This document shows positions 1-5,374 of a DNA stretch of 5,374 bases, one piece after another. The notes under the pieces were generated by a model. That model searched no databases, was not told where the DNA came from, and saw nothing but the letters and a program-made list of their open reading frames with translations. Every line of letters begins with the position of its first letter. Position 1 is the first letter of the stretch. The DNA lies in assembly GCA_003456055.1 (NCBI GenBank), contig DMPG01000106.1, forward strand, positions 285 to 5,658, in the 5' to 3' direction. Position numbers and translations under genes: made by a program. Source of the stretch: Bacteroidota bacterium. GTDB taxonomy: Bacteria > Bacteroidota > Ignavibacteria > UBA10030 > UBA8401.

Positions 1-2913
1 GAAATGTTGCTCAGTCCGAAGTATGTTGATAAAATATCGGGAGTTTTTGAATTCACGAAAGAAGAAGAAGAATATCTCTGGAAAATAACACATCAGGGTG
101 GCGGGGGAATTCCTGCGGTCGAGACATTCGTTCCCGTCTATAAAAAAAGTGAAAAATTATCCGACGAAGAACGCCGGCTGCGTGAACGGTTATCGCAGAC
201 AAAACCTGAAGATTATATTTATGCTGAGCATGAACAATTTACTCCGGACATCGATTGGATGCCCAATGTAGTGTTGATCGCAAAGAATATATACGTCTGG
301 CTCGATCAACTTTCAAAAAAATATCAGCGCGAGATAAAACGTCTCGATCAAATTCCTGATGAAGAACTTGACCAGCTTGCACGGTGGAGTTTTACAAGTT
401 TGTGGCTGATCGGTGTTTGGGAACGGAGTACGGCATCTAAGCGGATTAAACAGATAAATGGAAATATGGATGCTGTTTCTTCTGCATATTCACTGTATGA
501 TTATGAAATTGCTCGAGATCTCGGTGGTGACGAATCATATCAGCAGTTTAATCACCGATGTATGCAAAGAGGAATACGACTTGCCGGTGACATGGTCCCG
601 AACCATATGGGCTTATTTTCAAAATGGGTCATTGAACATCCGGAATATTTCATTCAAACCGACCATCCTCCGTATCCGAGTTATCGATTTACCGGTGAGA
701 ATCTCTCTGAAGATCAGAACATCGATCTTCGAATTGAGGACGGCTATTGGAGACGAAGTGATGCTGCTGTTGTCTTTCAACGTATCGATCGCCGCAACGG
801 GGAAGTACGATATTTCTATCATGGCAACGATGGAACCAGCATGCCGTGGAATGATACCGCACAATTGAATCTTCTGCGTGCTGATGTTCGAGAAGCAGTC
901 ATTCAAAATATCTTTCATGTTGCTAGAAAGTTCTCTGTCATCCGATTTGATGCTGCAATGACTTTGGCAAAGAAACATTTCCAACGATTATGGTATCCGA
1001 TGCCGGGAACATCGGGAGTCCCTTCACGTCAGGATCATAGTTTATCCCGAACAGAATTTGACCGGATGTTTCCTGTGGAATTTTGGCGGGAAGTTGTTGA
1101 TCGTTTCAATAACGAAATGCCGCAAACATTGTTGCTTGCGGAAGCGTTCTGGTTGATGGAAGGATATTTTGTTAGAACACTTGGAATGCACCGAGTCTAT
1201 AATAGTGCATTCATGCATATGTTGATGAAAGAAGAAAATGAAAAATTCCGAGCGACGATCAAAAATACACTGGAATTTAATCCGGAAATATTGAAACGGT
1301 ATGTGAACTTCATGAGCAATCCCGATGAACAGACAGCCGTGGAACAGTTTGGTAAAGACGATAAGTATTTTGGTGTGGCAACATTGATGATCACGTTACC
1401 GGGATTACCGATGTTTGCCCACGGACAGATTGAGGGATTCAAAGAGAAATATGGAATGGAATATCAACGTGCATATTACAATGAAATTCCTGACGAATGG
1501 CTGATCCATCGTCATGAACACGAGATATTCCCGCTGACAAAGAAGAGATACCTTTTCAGTCAAGTGGCGAATTTTGAATTCTATGATTTTCAAGATGATC
1601 ATGGACATGTCAACGAGAATGTCATTACATACTCCAATCGTGCAGGAAAAGAATGTGCAATTGTATTTTTTCATAATACATTTGCCGAATGCAGAGGATA
1701 TATTCAGCATTCAACACTGAAAGCAATTGGAGAAAGCGGCAGTATTCGTTCAACAACACTTTCACAAGCATTGCAATTTCAAGCATCTGAAAAAATATTC
1801 TATCGTTTTCGAGATCGTAAATCACTGTTAGAATATCTTCGTTCTGGAAGAGATATTACTGAACGAGGACTCCGAGTTGAATTAAAAGCATTTGACTATG
1901 TTGTCTTCTCTGATTTTCAGGAAATATTTGATGCCACGGGAGAGTATGCGTTGATCGCTCAACGGTTAGAAGGAAAGGGGACAAGAAGTCTGGATTCCCT
2001 GCTGAAAGAAATGCGATTACAGCCTTTCCACTCTGCGGTGAGAGACGCTTTTGCACAATTTAATTTTGAGCTCTTTCCCGCAACAGCAGAAGTGTTCTAT
2101 TCTGAACTGGGAAAACAGTTTACAACGACTTCAACAATCCATGAATATTCAGAAAGAGTATTACGGAACGTTGAAAGAATTAATGAATTCTTTTCGTTGA
2201 ATCGGTTGGAACAAAACCGGACCGTTAAAACGTCTAAGAATAATGACCGACCAATTGCTCAACAGAAGTCCATTGCACCGGTACCGGTGCTATTATATAG
2301 TTTGGCGATTGAGTGGAAAATGATGTTGGTCGAGAAAGAAAAATCTTCTTTGTCCATCGATGTTTTTCAATTATTAAGACTCCGGGAAATATATTTCAAT
2401 ATTCTTACTGACAGTGGAATCGACTTCAATAATGCACAAAATATTATAACGTTAATACAAAACCTTATACGATTACATAATGAAGTTATTGAAGCGGAAA
2501 TTGAAATTCCTACAATTATTGAAAAACTACTCAGTGATTTTGATACAGCAAGTTTCTTGAACGTGAATGAACATAACGGGGAATGGTATTTTAATAAAGA
2601 ACAATATGAGTTACTATCAACATGGATCTTAACGCTTCGCTTTATTTATAGTAATTCAAAGATCGATAAGAAGAGTTCGGGTTTGATAACGAAGACCAGG
2701 TCAAATCTCATTGAAGTTGCGAAAAAGGCCGGATATAAAGTGGAGCAATATAAGGAAATGATGATTACTGAGTCGGAGAAAAATAAACCGGAAATTAAAG
2801 CAAAAAAAAACGTACACGAATCCTTTTTGATGTCGAATGAGATAGATTCAACCAAAAAAAAGAGTGCTGTAAAAAAGAAAACGAAGACTAAAATTAATAA
2901 AAAAGAAAAATAA
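1..2913 (+). CDS. Large GH13 alpha-amylase-family glycosidase/transglycosidase, 5'-truncated by the window
   Basis: Residue numbers count from the ATG at position 4, which is probably an internal Met: the codon before it (GAA) is in frame, no ribosome site can be seen, and the barrel begins only near residue 90. Conserved GH13 regions are present in order. Region I is DMVPNH (196-201). Region II is IRFDAAMTLAKKH with nucleophile D316 and R314. Region III is LLLAEAFW with acid/base E380. Region IV is NFMSNPDE with D441. A PGLPMFAHGQIEG segment follows at 466-478. The full catalytic triad is therefore intact. A beta-rich domain (about 510-640) follows the barrel, then a helical C-terminal part and a lysine-rich tail. 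The region IV His is replaced by Pro. The family is known to cleave or transfer alpha-glucosidic bonds. This long subfamily is, as far as I recall, uncharacterised and probably cytoplasmic, so the substrate (glycogen or maltodextrin) is inference. No terminator is evident after the TAA. Confidence 0.9.
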   Translation, partial: EMLLSPKYVDKISGVFEFTKEEEEYLWKITHQGGGGIPAVETFVPVYKKSEKLSDEERRLRERLSQTKPEDYIYAEHEQFTPDIDWMPNVVLIAKNIYVWLDQLSKKYQREIKRLDQIPDEELDQLARWSFTSLWLIGVWERSTASKRIKQINGNMDAVSSAYSLYDYEIARDLGGDESYQQFNHRCMQRGIRLAGDMVPNHMGLFSKWVIEHPEYFIQTDHPPYPSYRFTGENLSEDQNIDLRIEDGYWRRSDAAVVFQRIDRRNGEVRYFYHGNDGTSMPWNDTAQLNLLRADVREAVIQNIFHVARKFSVIRFDAAMTLAKKHFQRLWYPMPGTSGVPSRQDHSLSRTEFDRMFPVEFWREVVDRFNNEMPQTLLLAEAFWLMEGYFVRTLGMHRVYNSAFMHMLMKEENEKFRATIKNTLEFNPEILKRYVNFMSNPDEQTAVEQFGKDDKYFGVATLMITLPGLPMFAHGQIEGFKEKYGMEYQRAYYNEIPDEWLIHRHEHEIFPLTKKRYLFSQVANFEFYDFQDDHGHVNENVITYSNRAGKECAIVFFHNTFAECRGYIQHSTLKAIGESGSIRSTTLSQALQFQASEKIFYRFRDRKSLLEYLRSGRDITERGLRVELKAFDYVVFSDFQEIFDATGEYALIAQRLEGKGTRSLDSLLKEMRLQPFHSAVRDAFAQFNFELFPATAEVFYSELGKQFTTTSTIHEYSERVLRNVERINEFFSLNRLEQNRTVKTSKNNDRPIAQQKSIAPVPVLLYSLAIEWKMMLVEKEKSSLSIDVFQLLRLREIYFNILTDSGIDFNNAQNIITLIQNLIRLHNEVIEAEIEIPTIIEKLLSDFDTASFLNVNEHNGEWYFNKEQYELLSTWILTLRFIYSNSKIDKKSSGLITKTRSNLIEVAKKAGYKVEQYKEMMITESEKNKPEIKAKKNVHESFLMSNEIDSTKKKSAVKKKTKTKINKKEK

Positions 2914-2951
2914 TCGTAGTTGCTAGAAGAATGAGGAGGATGAAGATTGCA

Positions 2952-2979
2952 TTGTTTTTTAGAAAATTCTATATATATT
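2952..2979 (+). promoter_or_regulatory. Candidate sigma70-type promoter for the small membrane protein gene
   Basis: A -35-like TTGTTT (2952-2957) is separated by 16 bases from TATATT (2974-2979), within the longer TATATATTA. It lies just after the GH13 stop codon and about 100 bases before the ATG at 3081. The element resembles those ahead of the other genes in this window. The -35 match is weak, so the call rests mainly on the -10 and its position. Confidence 0.45.
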
Positions 2980-3066
2980 ACGCTCAATCTAAGCAGTACG
3001 TTTTACACTGAATGTTGAAATATTTTGGCTGGACCTGACGGTTCCATCGTCTGAATTTATATAAAT

Positions 3067-3075
3067 GAGGAAGAG
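3067..3075 (+). promoter_or_regulatory. Ribosome binding site for the small membrane protein
   Basis: The purine tract GAGGAAGAG ends five bases before the ATG at 3081; its GAGG core is about ten bases away. It is the only Shine-Dalgarno-like stretch near this start. Confidence 0.55.
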
Positions 3076-3080
3076 ATATT

Positions 3081-3356
3081 ATGGCAAAACAAATTCAAAA
3101 AGATAAATCAATAAAAAAAAATAAAAGGGATGAATCACTCAGTCTTGAGCCAATCAATTACCAGATCATTCTGGCTGGTTTTGTAATAATTGTGGCCGGT
3201 TATTTTGCATTGAGTGCTCAACCATGGGATAACCCAATCGCATTGAATGTTGCTCCAATCTTACTCGTCATTGGATATTGTGTAGTTATTCCGATAGGAA
3301 TTATTTTCCGCCGGAAAAAAACTGAAGAGGTTGGAACTGAAGTTGGGCAGCAATAG
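3081..3356 (+). CDS. Small two-helix inner-membrane protein, DUF3098-like
   Basis: The 91-residue product has a basic, soluble N-terminus (residues 1-20, eight Lys and one Arg) followed by two hydrophobic segments at about 27-46 and 55-76, then a basic FRRKK and a short polar tail. The pattern of an N-Y start to helix 1, a G-Y in its second half, a short loop, then 'APILLVIGY' in helix 2 resembles the DUF3098 family of small Bacteroidota membrane proteins. That assignment is from memory. The family has no known function that I can name. Basic residues at both ends suggest that both termini face the cytoplasm. The ATG at 3081 is preceded by a purine-rich GAGGAAGAG (3067-3075), which supports this start. 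An A9 run sits inside codons 11-14. It lies 65 bases upstream of the tRNA-Lys gene with no clear terminator between. Confidence 0.75.
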   Translation: MAKQIQKDKSIKKNKRDESLSLEPINYQIILAGFVIIVAGYFALSAQPWDNPIALNVAPILLVIGYCVVIPIGIIFRRKKTEEVGTEVGQQ

Positions 3357-3371
3357 TTTTATATTCTACCG

Positions 3372-3400
3372 TTGCAAAACGCGAATATTTTTAGTATATT
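3372..3400 (+). promoter_or_regulatory. Promoter of the tRNA-Lys gene
   Basis: TTGCAA (3372-3377) and TATATT (3395-3400) are separated by exactly 17 bases, the preferred sigma70-type spacing. The -10 ends 21 bases before the mature tRNA 5' end, leaving room for a short 5' leader to be removed by RNase P. Confidence 0.65.
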
Positions 3401-3421
3401 AATTTCACTTTTGTAAGTGAT

Positions 3422-3493
3422 GATCGCGTAGCTCAGCGGTAGAGCATCTGCCTTTTAAGCAGAGGGTCGATGGTTCGAGACCATCCGCGATCA
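3422..3493 (+). tRNA. trnK: tRNA-Lys, anticodon UUU
   Basis: A complete cloverleaf can be drawn by hand. The acceptor stem is GATCGCG (3422-3428) with CGCGATC (3486-3492), then discriminator A3493. The D arm is GCTC/GAGC around AGCGGTA. The anticodon stem is TCTGC/GCAGA with loop CTTTTAA, placing anticodon TTT at 3454-3456. The variable loop is GGGTC, and the T arm is GATGG/CCATC around TTCGAGA. All stems pair fully. The 3' CCA is not encoded (the genomic sequence continues C-A-A-A), so it must be added by CCA nucleotidyltransferase. The UUU anticodon reads AAA and, by wobble, AAG. It decodes the lysine codons abundant in the two genes upstream. Confidence 0.97.
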
Positions 3494-3506
3494 CAAATTT
3501 CTATTC

Positions 3507-3538
3507 AAAATCCTGCATATTGCGGGATTTTGTTTTTT
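3507..3538 (+). terminator. Intrinsic terminator after tRNA-Lys
   Basis: AAAATCCTGC (3507-3516) pairs with GCGGGATTTT (3522-3531) over 10 base pairs, including one T-G pair, around a five-base loop. G and six T follow (3532-3538). It starts 13 bases after the mature tRNA 3' end and probably also ends any read-through from the small membrane protein gene. Confidence 0.85.
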
Positions 3539-3818
3539 AAGGTTGTTCCGGTTACTTTAATAACACTGACACGTGTAACTCAAATCAGAATTGACTTAAT
3601 TCCCATCAAGATTACCTTTTGGCATTCTCTACAATTATCAGAATGAAAACAGAAATCGATCAAAAGTATCAAGCAAGTGAAAAATCATATCCGATACTTT
3701 AAGATTTCTTTGAGAATATACTCGACAAGAAGCAAATTGTGAATGGCTGAGATCATTATTGACCGGTTACAATATCGAAAGACATGTTAGTTTGGTCACA
3801 ACTATAGAATTATTTTTT
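3539..3818. other. Intergenic stretch with no supported gene
   Basis: Between the tRNA terminator and the lipoprotein promoter I find no gene that I can support. The longest ATG-started frame seen is 19 codons (3643-3702). Two fragments are open without a proper start, about 3595-3699 and 3714-3860, and could be eroded coding sequence. The 8-mer CCGGTTAC occurs at 3548-3555 and 3763-3770, and the perfect palindrome ACACGTGT lies at 3569-3576; neither is long enough to interpret. Confidence 0.5.
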
Positions 3819-3827
3819 TATATATTA
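3819..3827 (+). promoter_or_regulatory. Candidate -10 element for the lipoprotein gene
   Basis: TATATATTA directly follows a T-rich run (3811-3819) and lies 75 bases before the ATG at 3903. It is the same nonamer found ahead of the small membrane protein and the last gene. No good -35 is seen at the usual distance: TTGGTC at 3792-3797 is 23 bases from TATATT (3821-3826), which is too far for a standard promoter. Confidence 0.4.
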
Positions 3828-3890
3828 CGACTGCCATTTGATGTAAATATCTACTTTTCTTAAAATATCATAAACCTAACGAATAATAAA

Positions 3891-3895
3891 AGGAG
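3891..3895 (+). promoter_or_regulatory. Strong Shine-Dalgarno for the lipoprotein gene
   Basis: AGGAG within AAAAGGAGAT sits seven bases before the ATG at 3903. This fixes the start and places a signal peptide exactly at the N-terminus. Confidence 0.85.
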
Positions 3896-3902
3896 ATACA
3901 AA

Positions 3903-4901
3903 ATGAATAAAAGTTACTTCAGCTTAATAGTGTTCTTTTTTGGTGTTGTGTTGTATTCCGGGTGCTCGGATGATTCTACTTCCGGATCAGGTGGCAATCC
4001 CAATGTACCAACGTATGCTGTAACGGCAACTGTTTTAAATCCACAAGGACAGAAGCAAGGGGGCGCGTTGTTATCCTTAAAAAATCCTCCGTTCCAAGAT
4101 CCTAAATTCTCTGCGTACACCGACAGCAGCGGAAAAGCAACAATTCAGGCTCCTGAAGGAAATCAAATATTGCTTGCCACAATCGGTTCTGCATTTGCTC
4201 AAGAAATTCCGGTGAATGTAAAACCATTGGCGGCTGGAACAGTAGCTGATACGATCAAACTTGTACAAAACACTACTGTTAAAGTATTGGTGGTGTTAGC
4301 AAGTGCGGAAGAGTTGGAAAAAGTTTTGCGCGTAGTCGGATTCACAACGTATGATTCGATGGAAGTAAGCAGTTTGCGCGATTCGGTAGCACGCGATTCA
4401 ACAAAGGCATTGGAACTATTGAAAAAATACACTTTGATATTTTCGGATTGTGATGGCGGAAGTGAAGATTATTATCCGGCACTTTCTCGTGTATTAGGTC
4501 GTTACGTGCAACAAGGGGGTAAAGTATACGGCGGACATTACAATTATTATAATTTGGAAAAAGTATGGACTCCTTTTTATACAAAATATGATTATCAAGG
4601 TAATTCGTCAACAGATTCAATTTCGATCATTAATCTTGAATTGCAAAAATTTTTAGGATTCTCCACAGCGAAATGGAAATCAGGTGACTCGCGGGCTTTA
4701 TCAGGGTATGAAAAATTTTCAGACTTGCCGACCAATTCTAAAATATACGGGACAATTTACGGCACCAGCCCTGCGGTGGGTGTGATTGTTGAAAATTATC
4801 TTGGATCCGGAAAATATTTGTGGACTGATTATCACAATCAAGATATCAAGGATGATCCGAAGCTTGTAAAAATTGTACAATATTTTCTCCTGACGCTATA
4901 A
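3903..4901 (+). CDS. Exported lipoprotein with an Ig-like/CarboxypepD_reg-like domain and a GATase1/ThuA-like domain
   Basis: The 332-residue protein starts with a lysine (K3), a hydrophobic core (about 6-17) and LYSGC, giving a lipid-modified Cys21. Tyr at -3 is unusual for a lipobox. The mature chain opens with CSDDSTSGSGG, an acidic flexible tether like the surface-export signals of some Bacteroidota lipoproteins. Residues 38-120 look like a beta-sandwich of the carboxypeptidase-regulatory/Ig type: VTATVLNPQGQ, then YTDSSGKATIQAPEG. Residues 126-332 look like a Rossmann-type class I glutamine-amidotransferase-like (ThuA-like) fold: strand VKVLVVLAS, strand YTLIFSDCDGG, helix ending in YVQQGGKVYGGHY, and a late GKYLWTDYHNQD before a final helix. 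C183 lies near the usual active-site turn, but no clear Cys-His-Glu triad is evident, so enzymatic activity is uncertain. A carbohydrate or cell-surface role is inference. It has its own promoter-like element and terminator, so it is probably monocistronic. Confidence 0.88.
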   Translation: MNKSYFSLIVFFFGVVLYSGCSDDSTSGSGGNPNVPTYAVTATVLNPQGQKQGGALLSLKNPPFQDPKFSAYTDSSGKATIQAPEGNQILLATIGSAFAQEIPVNVKPLAAGTVADTIKLVQNTTVKVLVVLASAEELEKVLRVVGFTTYDSMEVSSLRDSVARDSTKALELLKKYTLIFSDCDGGSEDYYPALSRVLGRYVQQGGKVYGGHYNYYNLEKVWTPFYTKYDYQGNSSTDSISIINLELQKFLGFSTAKWKSGDSRALSGYEKFSDLPTNSKIYGTIYGTSPAVGVIVENYLGSGKYLWTDYHNQDIKDDPKLVKIVQYFLLTL

Positions 4902-4990
4902 ATGAATATGTAATGACTGATGTGTGGCTCTGTTTGTTTAAGATAGATCGGAATGCTTAGCACAGTTGCGAATAATTGTCATTCAAAAAT

Positions 4991-5024
4991 AAAAAGCATC
5001 CCATTTCCATTGGGATGCTTTTTT
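4991..5024 (+). terminator. Intrinsic terminator of the lipoprotein gene, potentially bidirectional
   Basis: AAAAAGCATCCCA (4991-5003) pairs perfectly with TGGGATGCTTTTT (5011-5023), giving a 13 base-pair stem with a seven-base loop and a T6 run at 5019-5024. The matching A run on the 5' side means it would also act on the opposite strand. It starts 89 bases after the stop codon. Confidence 0.93.
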
Positions 5025-5165
5025 ATATAGGCGGTCATTCAGACTTCGAGAGTGAAATTTCCCTTGTTTCTGCATAAGCGTGAATAAAATAGATTTATTT
5101 CTTGTTGATTAAATTATTATGATCTTTTTGTGATACGAATCCATTGATTTAAGACACATTTGTCC

Positions 5166-5195
5166 TTGACACGCACCGTTTTGTTTTTATATATT
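5166..5195 (+). promoter_or_regulatory. Consensus-like promoter for the gene at 5247
   Basis: A perfect TTGACA (5166-5171) is followed after 18 bases by TATATT (5190-5195), inside TATATATTA preceded by a T run. Counting TATATA at 5188 as the -10 would give a 16-base spacer. This is the best -35/-10 pair in the window and suggests strong constitutive transcription. The predicted start near 5202 leaves a leader of about 45 bases. Confidence 0.75.
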
Positions 5196-5235
5196 AAAAA
5201 ATAAAAAACAATGGAACGTTTAAAATAAAACAAAC

Positions 5236-5240
5236 AAAGG
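5236..5240 (+). promoter_or_regulatory. Ribosome binding site for the gene at 5247
   Basis: AAAGG ends six bases before the ATG at 5247, in a very A-rich leader. It supports that start over the short upstream ATG at 5211. Confidence 0.6.
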
Positions 5241-5246
5241 AAAACT

Positions 5247-5374
5247 ATGAAAAAATTGTACGCATTGTTGTTAGTTTTATTTTTCTTTCATTTGGGATTT
5301 ATTACAACTGTGTCTGCGGGTGTGCAATCTCGTAAAAGCACTGTACAGTTCTTTCAACATGATGCACAAAAAGG
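5247..5374 (+). CDS. Exported protein of unknown function, N-terminal fragment (runs off the window)
   Basis: The frame ATG AAA AAA TTG TAC is open to the window end, giving 42 complete codons. The product begins with a typical Sec signal peptide: MKK, a hydrophobic core of about 16 residues (LYALLLVLFFFHLGF), then ITTVSA followed by G. Cleavage after VSA at residue 24 would be expected for signal peptidase I. No Cys follows, so it is not a lipoprotein. The mature start (GVQSRKSTVQFFQHDAQKG) is too short to assign to a family. The strong promoter and ribosome site suggest good expression. It is separated from the lipoprotein gene by a terminator, so it is an independent transcription unit. 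Confidence 0.75.
   Translation, partial: MKKLYALLLVLFFFHLGFITTVSAGVQSRKSTVQFFQHDAQK

Larger units (their letters stand above)
4902..5246. other. Intergenic region with one terminator and one promoter, no gene
   Basis: The 345-base gap contains the terminator of the lipoprotein gene (4991-5024) and the promoter and ribosome site of the next gene. I see no coding frame of note in the rest. An 8-base direct repeat GTCATTCA (4979-4986 and 5034-5041) flanks the terminator. A weak inverted repeat AATAAA/TTTATT lies near 5082-5098. Confidence 0.6.

Noticed and set aside
4..6. ATG at position 4 as the true start of the GH13 protein
   Set aside because: The frame is already open at base 1, no ribosome site can be seen, and the residues that follow resemble an internal part of the long family rather than an N-terminus.
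619..1825. Several minus-strand open frames and one plus-strand frame inside the GH13 gene
   Set aside because: They lie wholly within a strongly conserved coding region, lack domains and ribosome sites, and read as shadows of the real frame.
2646..2987. Minus-strand frame of 113 codons with hydrophobic stretches overlapping the GH13 3' end
   Set aside because: Its Phe-rich character is simply the complement of the AAA/AAG lysine codons of the GH13 tail, and it crosses the candidate promoter.
2931..3011. Short frame of 26 codons starting ATGAGGAGGATG after the GH13 gene
   Set aside because: It has no properly spaced ribosome site (the AGGAGG is within its own first codons), overlaps the candidate promoter and has no recognisable product.
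3548..3770. 8-base repeat CCGGTTAC at both ends of the gene-free stretch, possible attachment-site scar
   Set aside because: It does not match the 3' end of the tRNA, which an integration scar would be expected to copy, and there is no integrase.
4979..5041. 8-base direct repeat GTCATTCA flanking the terminator, possible target-site duplication
   Set aside because: The DNA between is only a terminator hairpin with no terminal inverted repeats or transposase; eight matching bases can occur by chance.
5113..5156. TGTGA-containing stretch near 5131 as a CRP-type operator
   Set aside because: There is no matching TCACA half-site at the required spacing.
5211..5228. Five-codon frame (M-E-R-L-K) in the leader of the last gene
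   Set aside because: There is no Shine-Dalgarno ahead of it and no attenuator-like hairpin after it; a chance ATG in an A-rich leader is likelier.

Overview
The window is AT-rich bacterial chromosomal DNA using the standard code. The gene families suggest the Bacteroidota/Ignavibacteria side of the FCB group: a very large cytosolic-type GH13 protein, a DUF3098-like small membrane protein, and a lipoprotein with an acidic 'CSDD' start to its mature chain. This placement rests on family recollection and composition, not on a search, and is only moderately secure. All genes I can support lie on the + strand.

Layout. (1) Positions 1-2913 hold the 3' part of a large GH13 (alpha-amylase superfamily) gene. 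It is open at the left edge, so its true start lies outside. (2) A 167-base gap carries a candidate promoter and a leader for a 91-residue two-helix membrane protein (3081-3356, DUF3098-like). (3) A tRNA-Lys(UUU) gene follows at 3422-3493, with its own promoter and an intrinsic terminator. (4) Positions 3539-3818 hold no gene I can support, only possible decayed coding traces. (5) A promoter at about 3819 and a strong Shine-Dalgarno introduce a 332-residue secreted lipoprotein (3903-4901). It has an Ig-like/carboxypeptidase-regulatory-like domain followed by a glutamine-amidotransferase-like (ThuA-like) fold, and it ends in a very clear hairpin terminator (4991-5024). (6) A consensus-like promoter (TTGACA/TATATT) at 5166-5195 drives a final gene starting at 5247. 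Only its signal peptide and about 18 mature residues fall inside the window.

The genes look like a series of separate short transcription units rather than one pathway operon: each downstream unit has its own promoter-like element, and two clear terminators are visible. The GH13 protein would act on alpha-glucans in the cytoplasm, while the lipoprotein and the last gene product are exported. I see no CRISPR array, insertion sequence or complete mobile element, and no convincing new multi-gene system. The points most worth a second look are the lipoprotein's architecture and export signal, the shared TATATATTA promoter element, and the variant GH13 active site (NPD instead of NHD).
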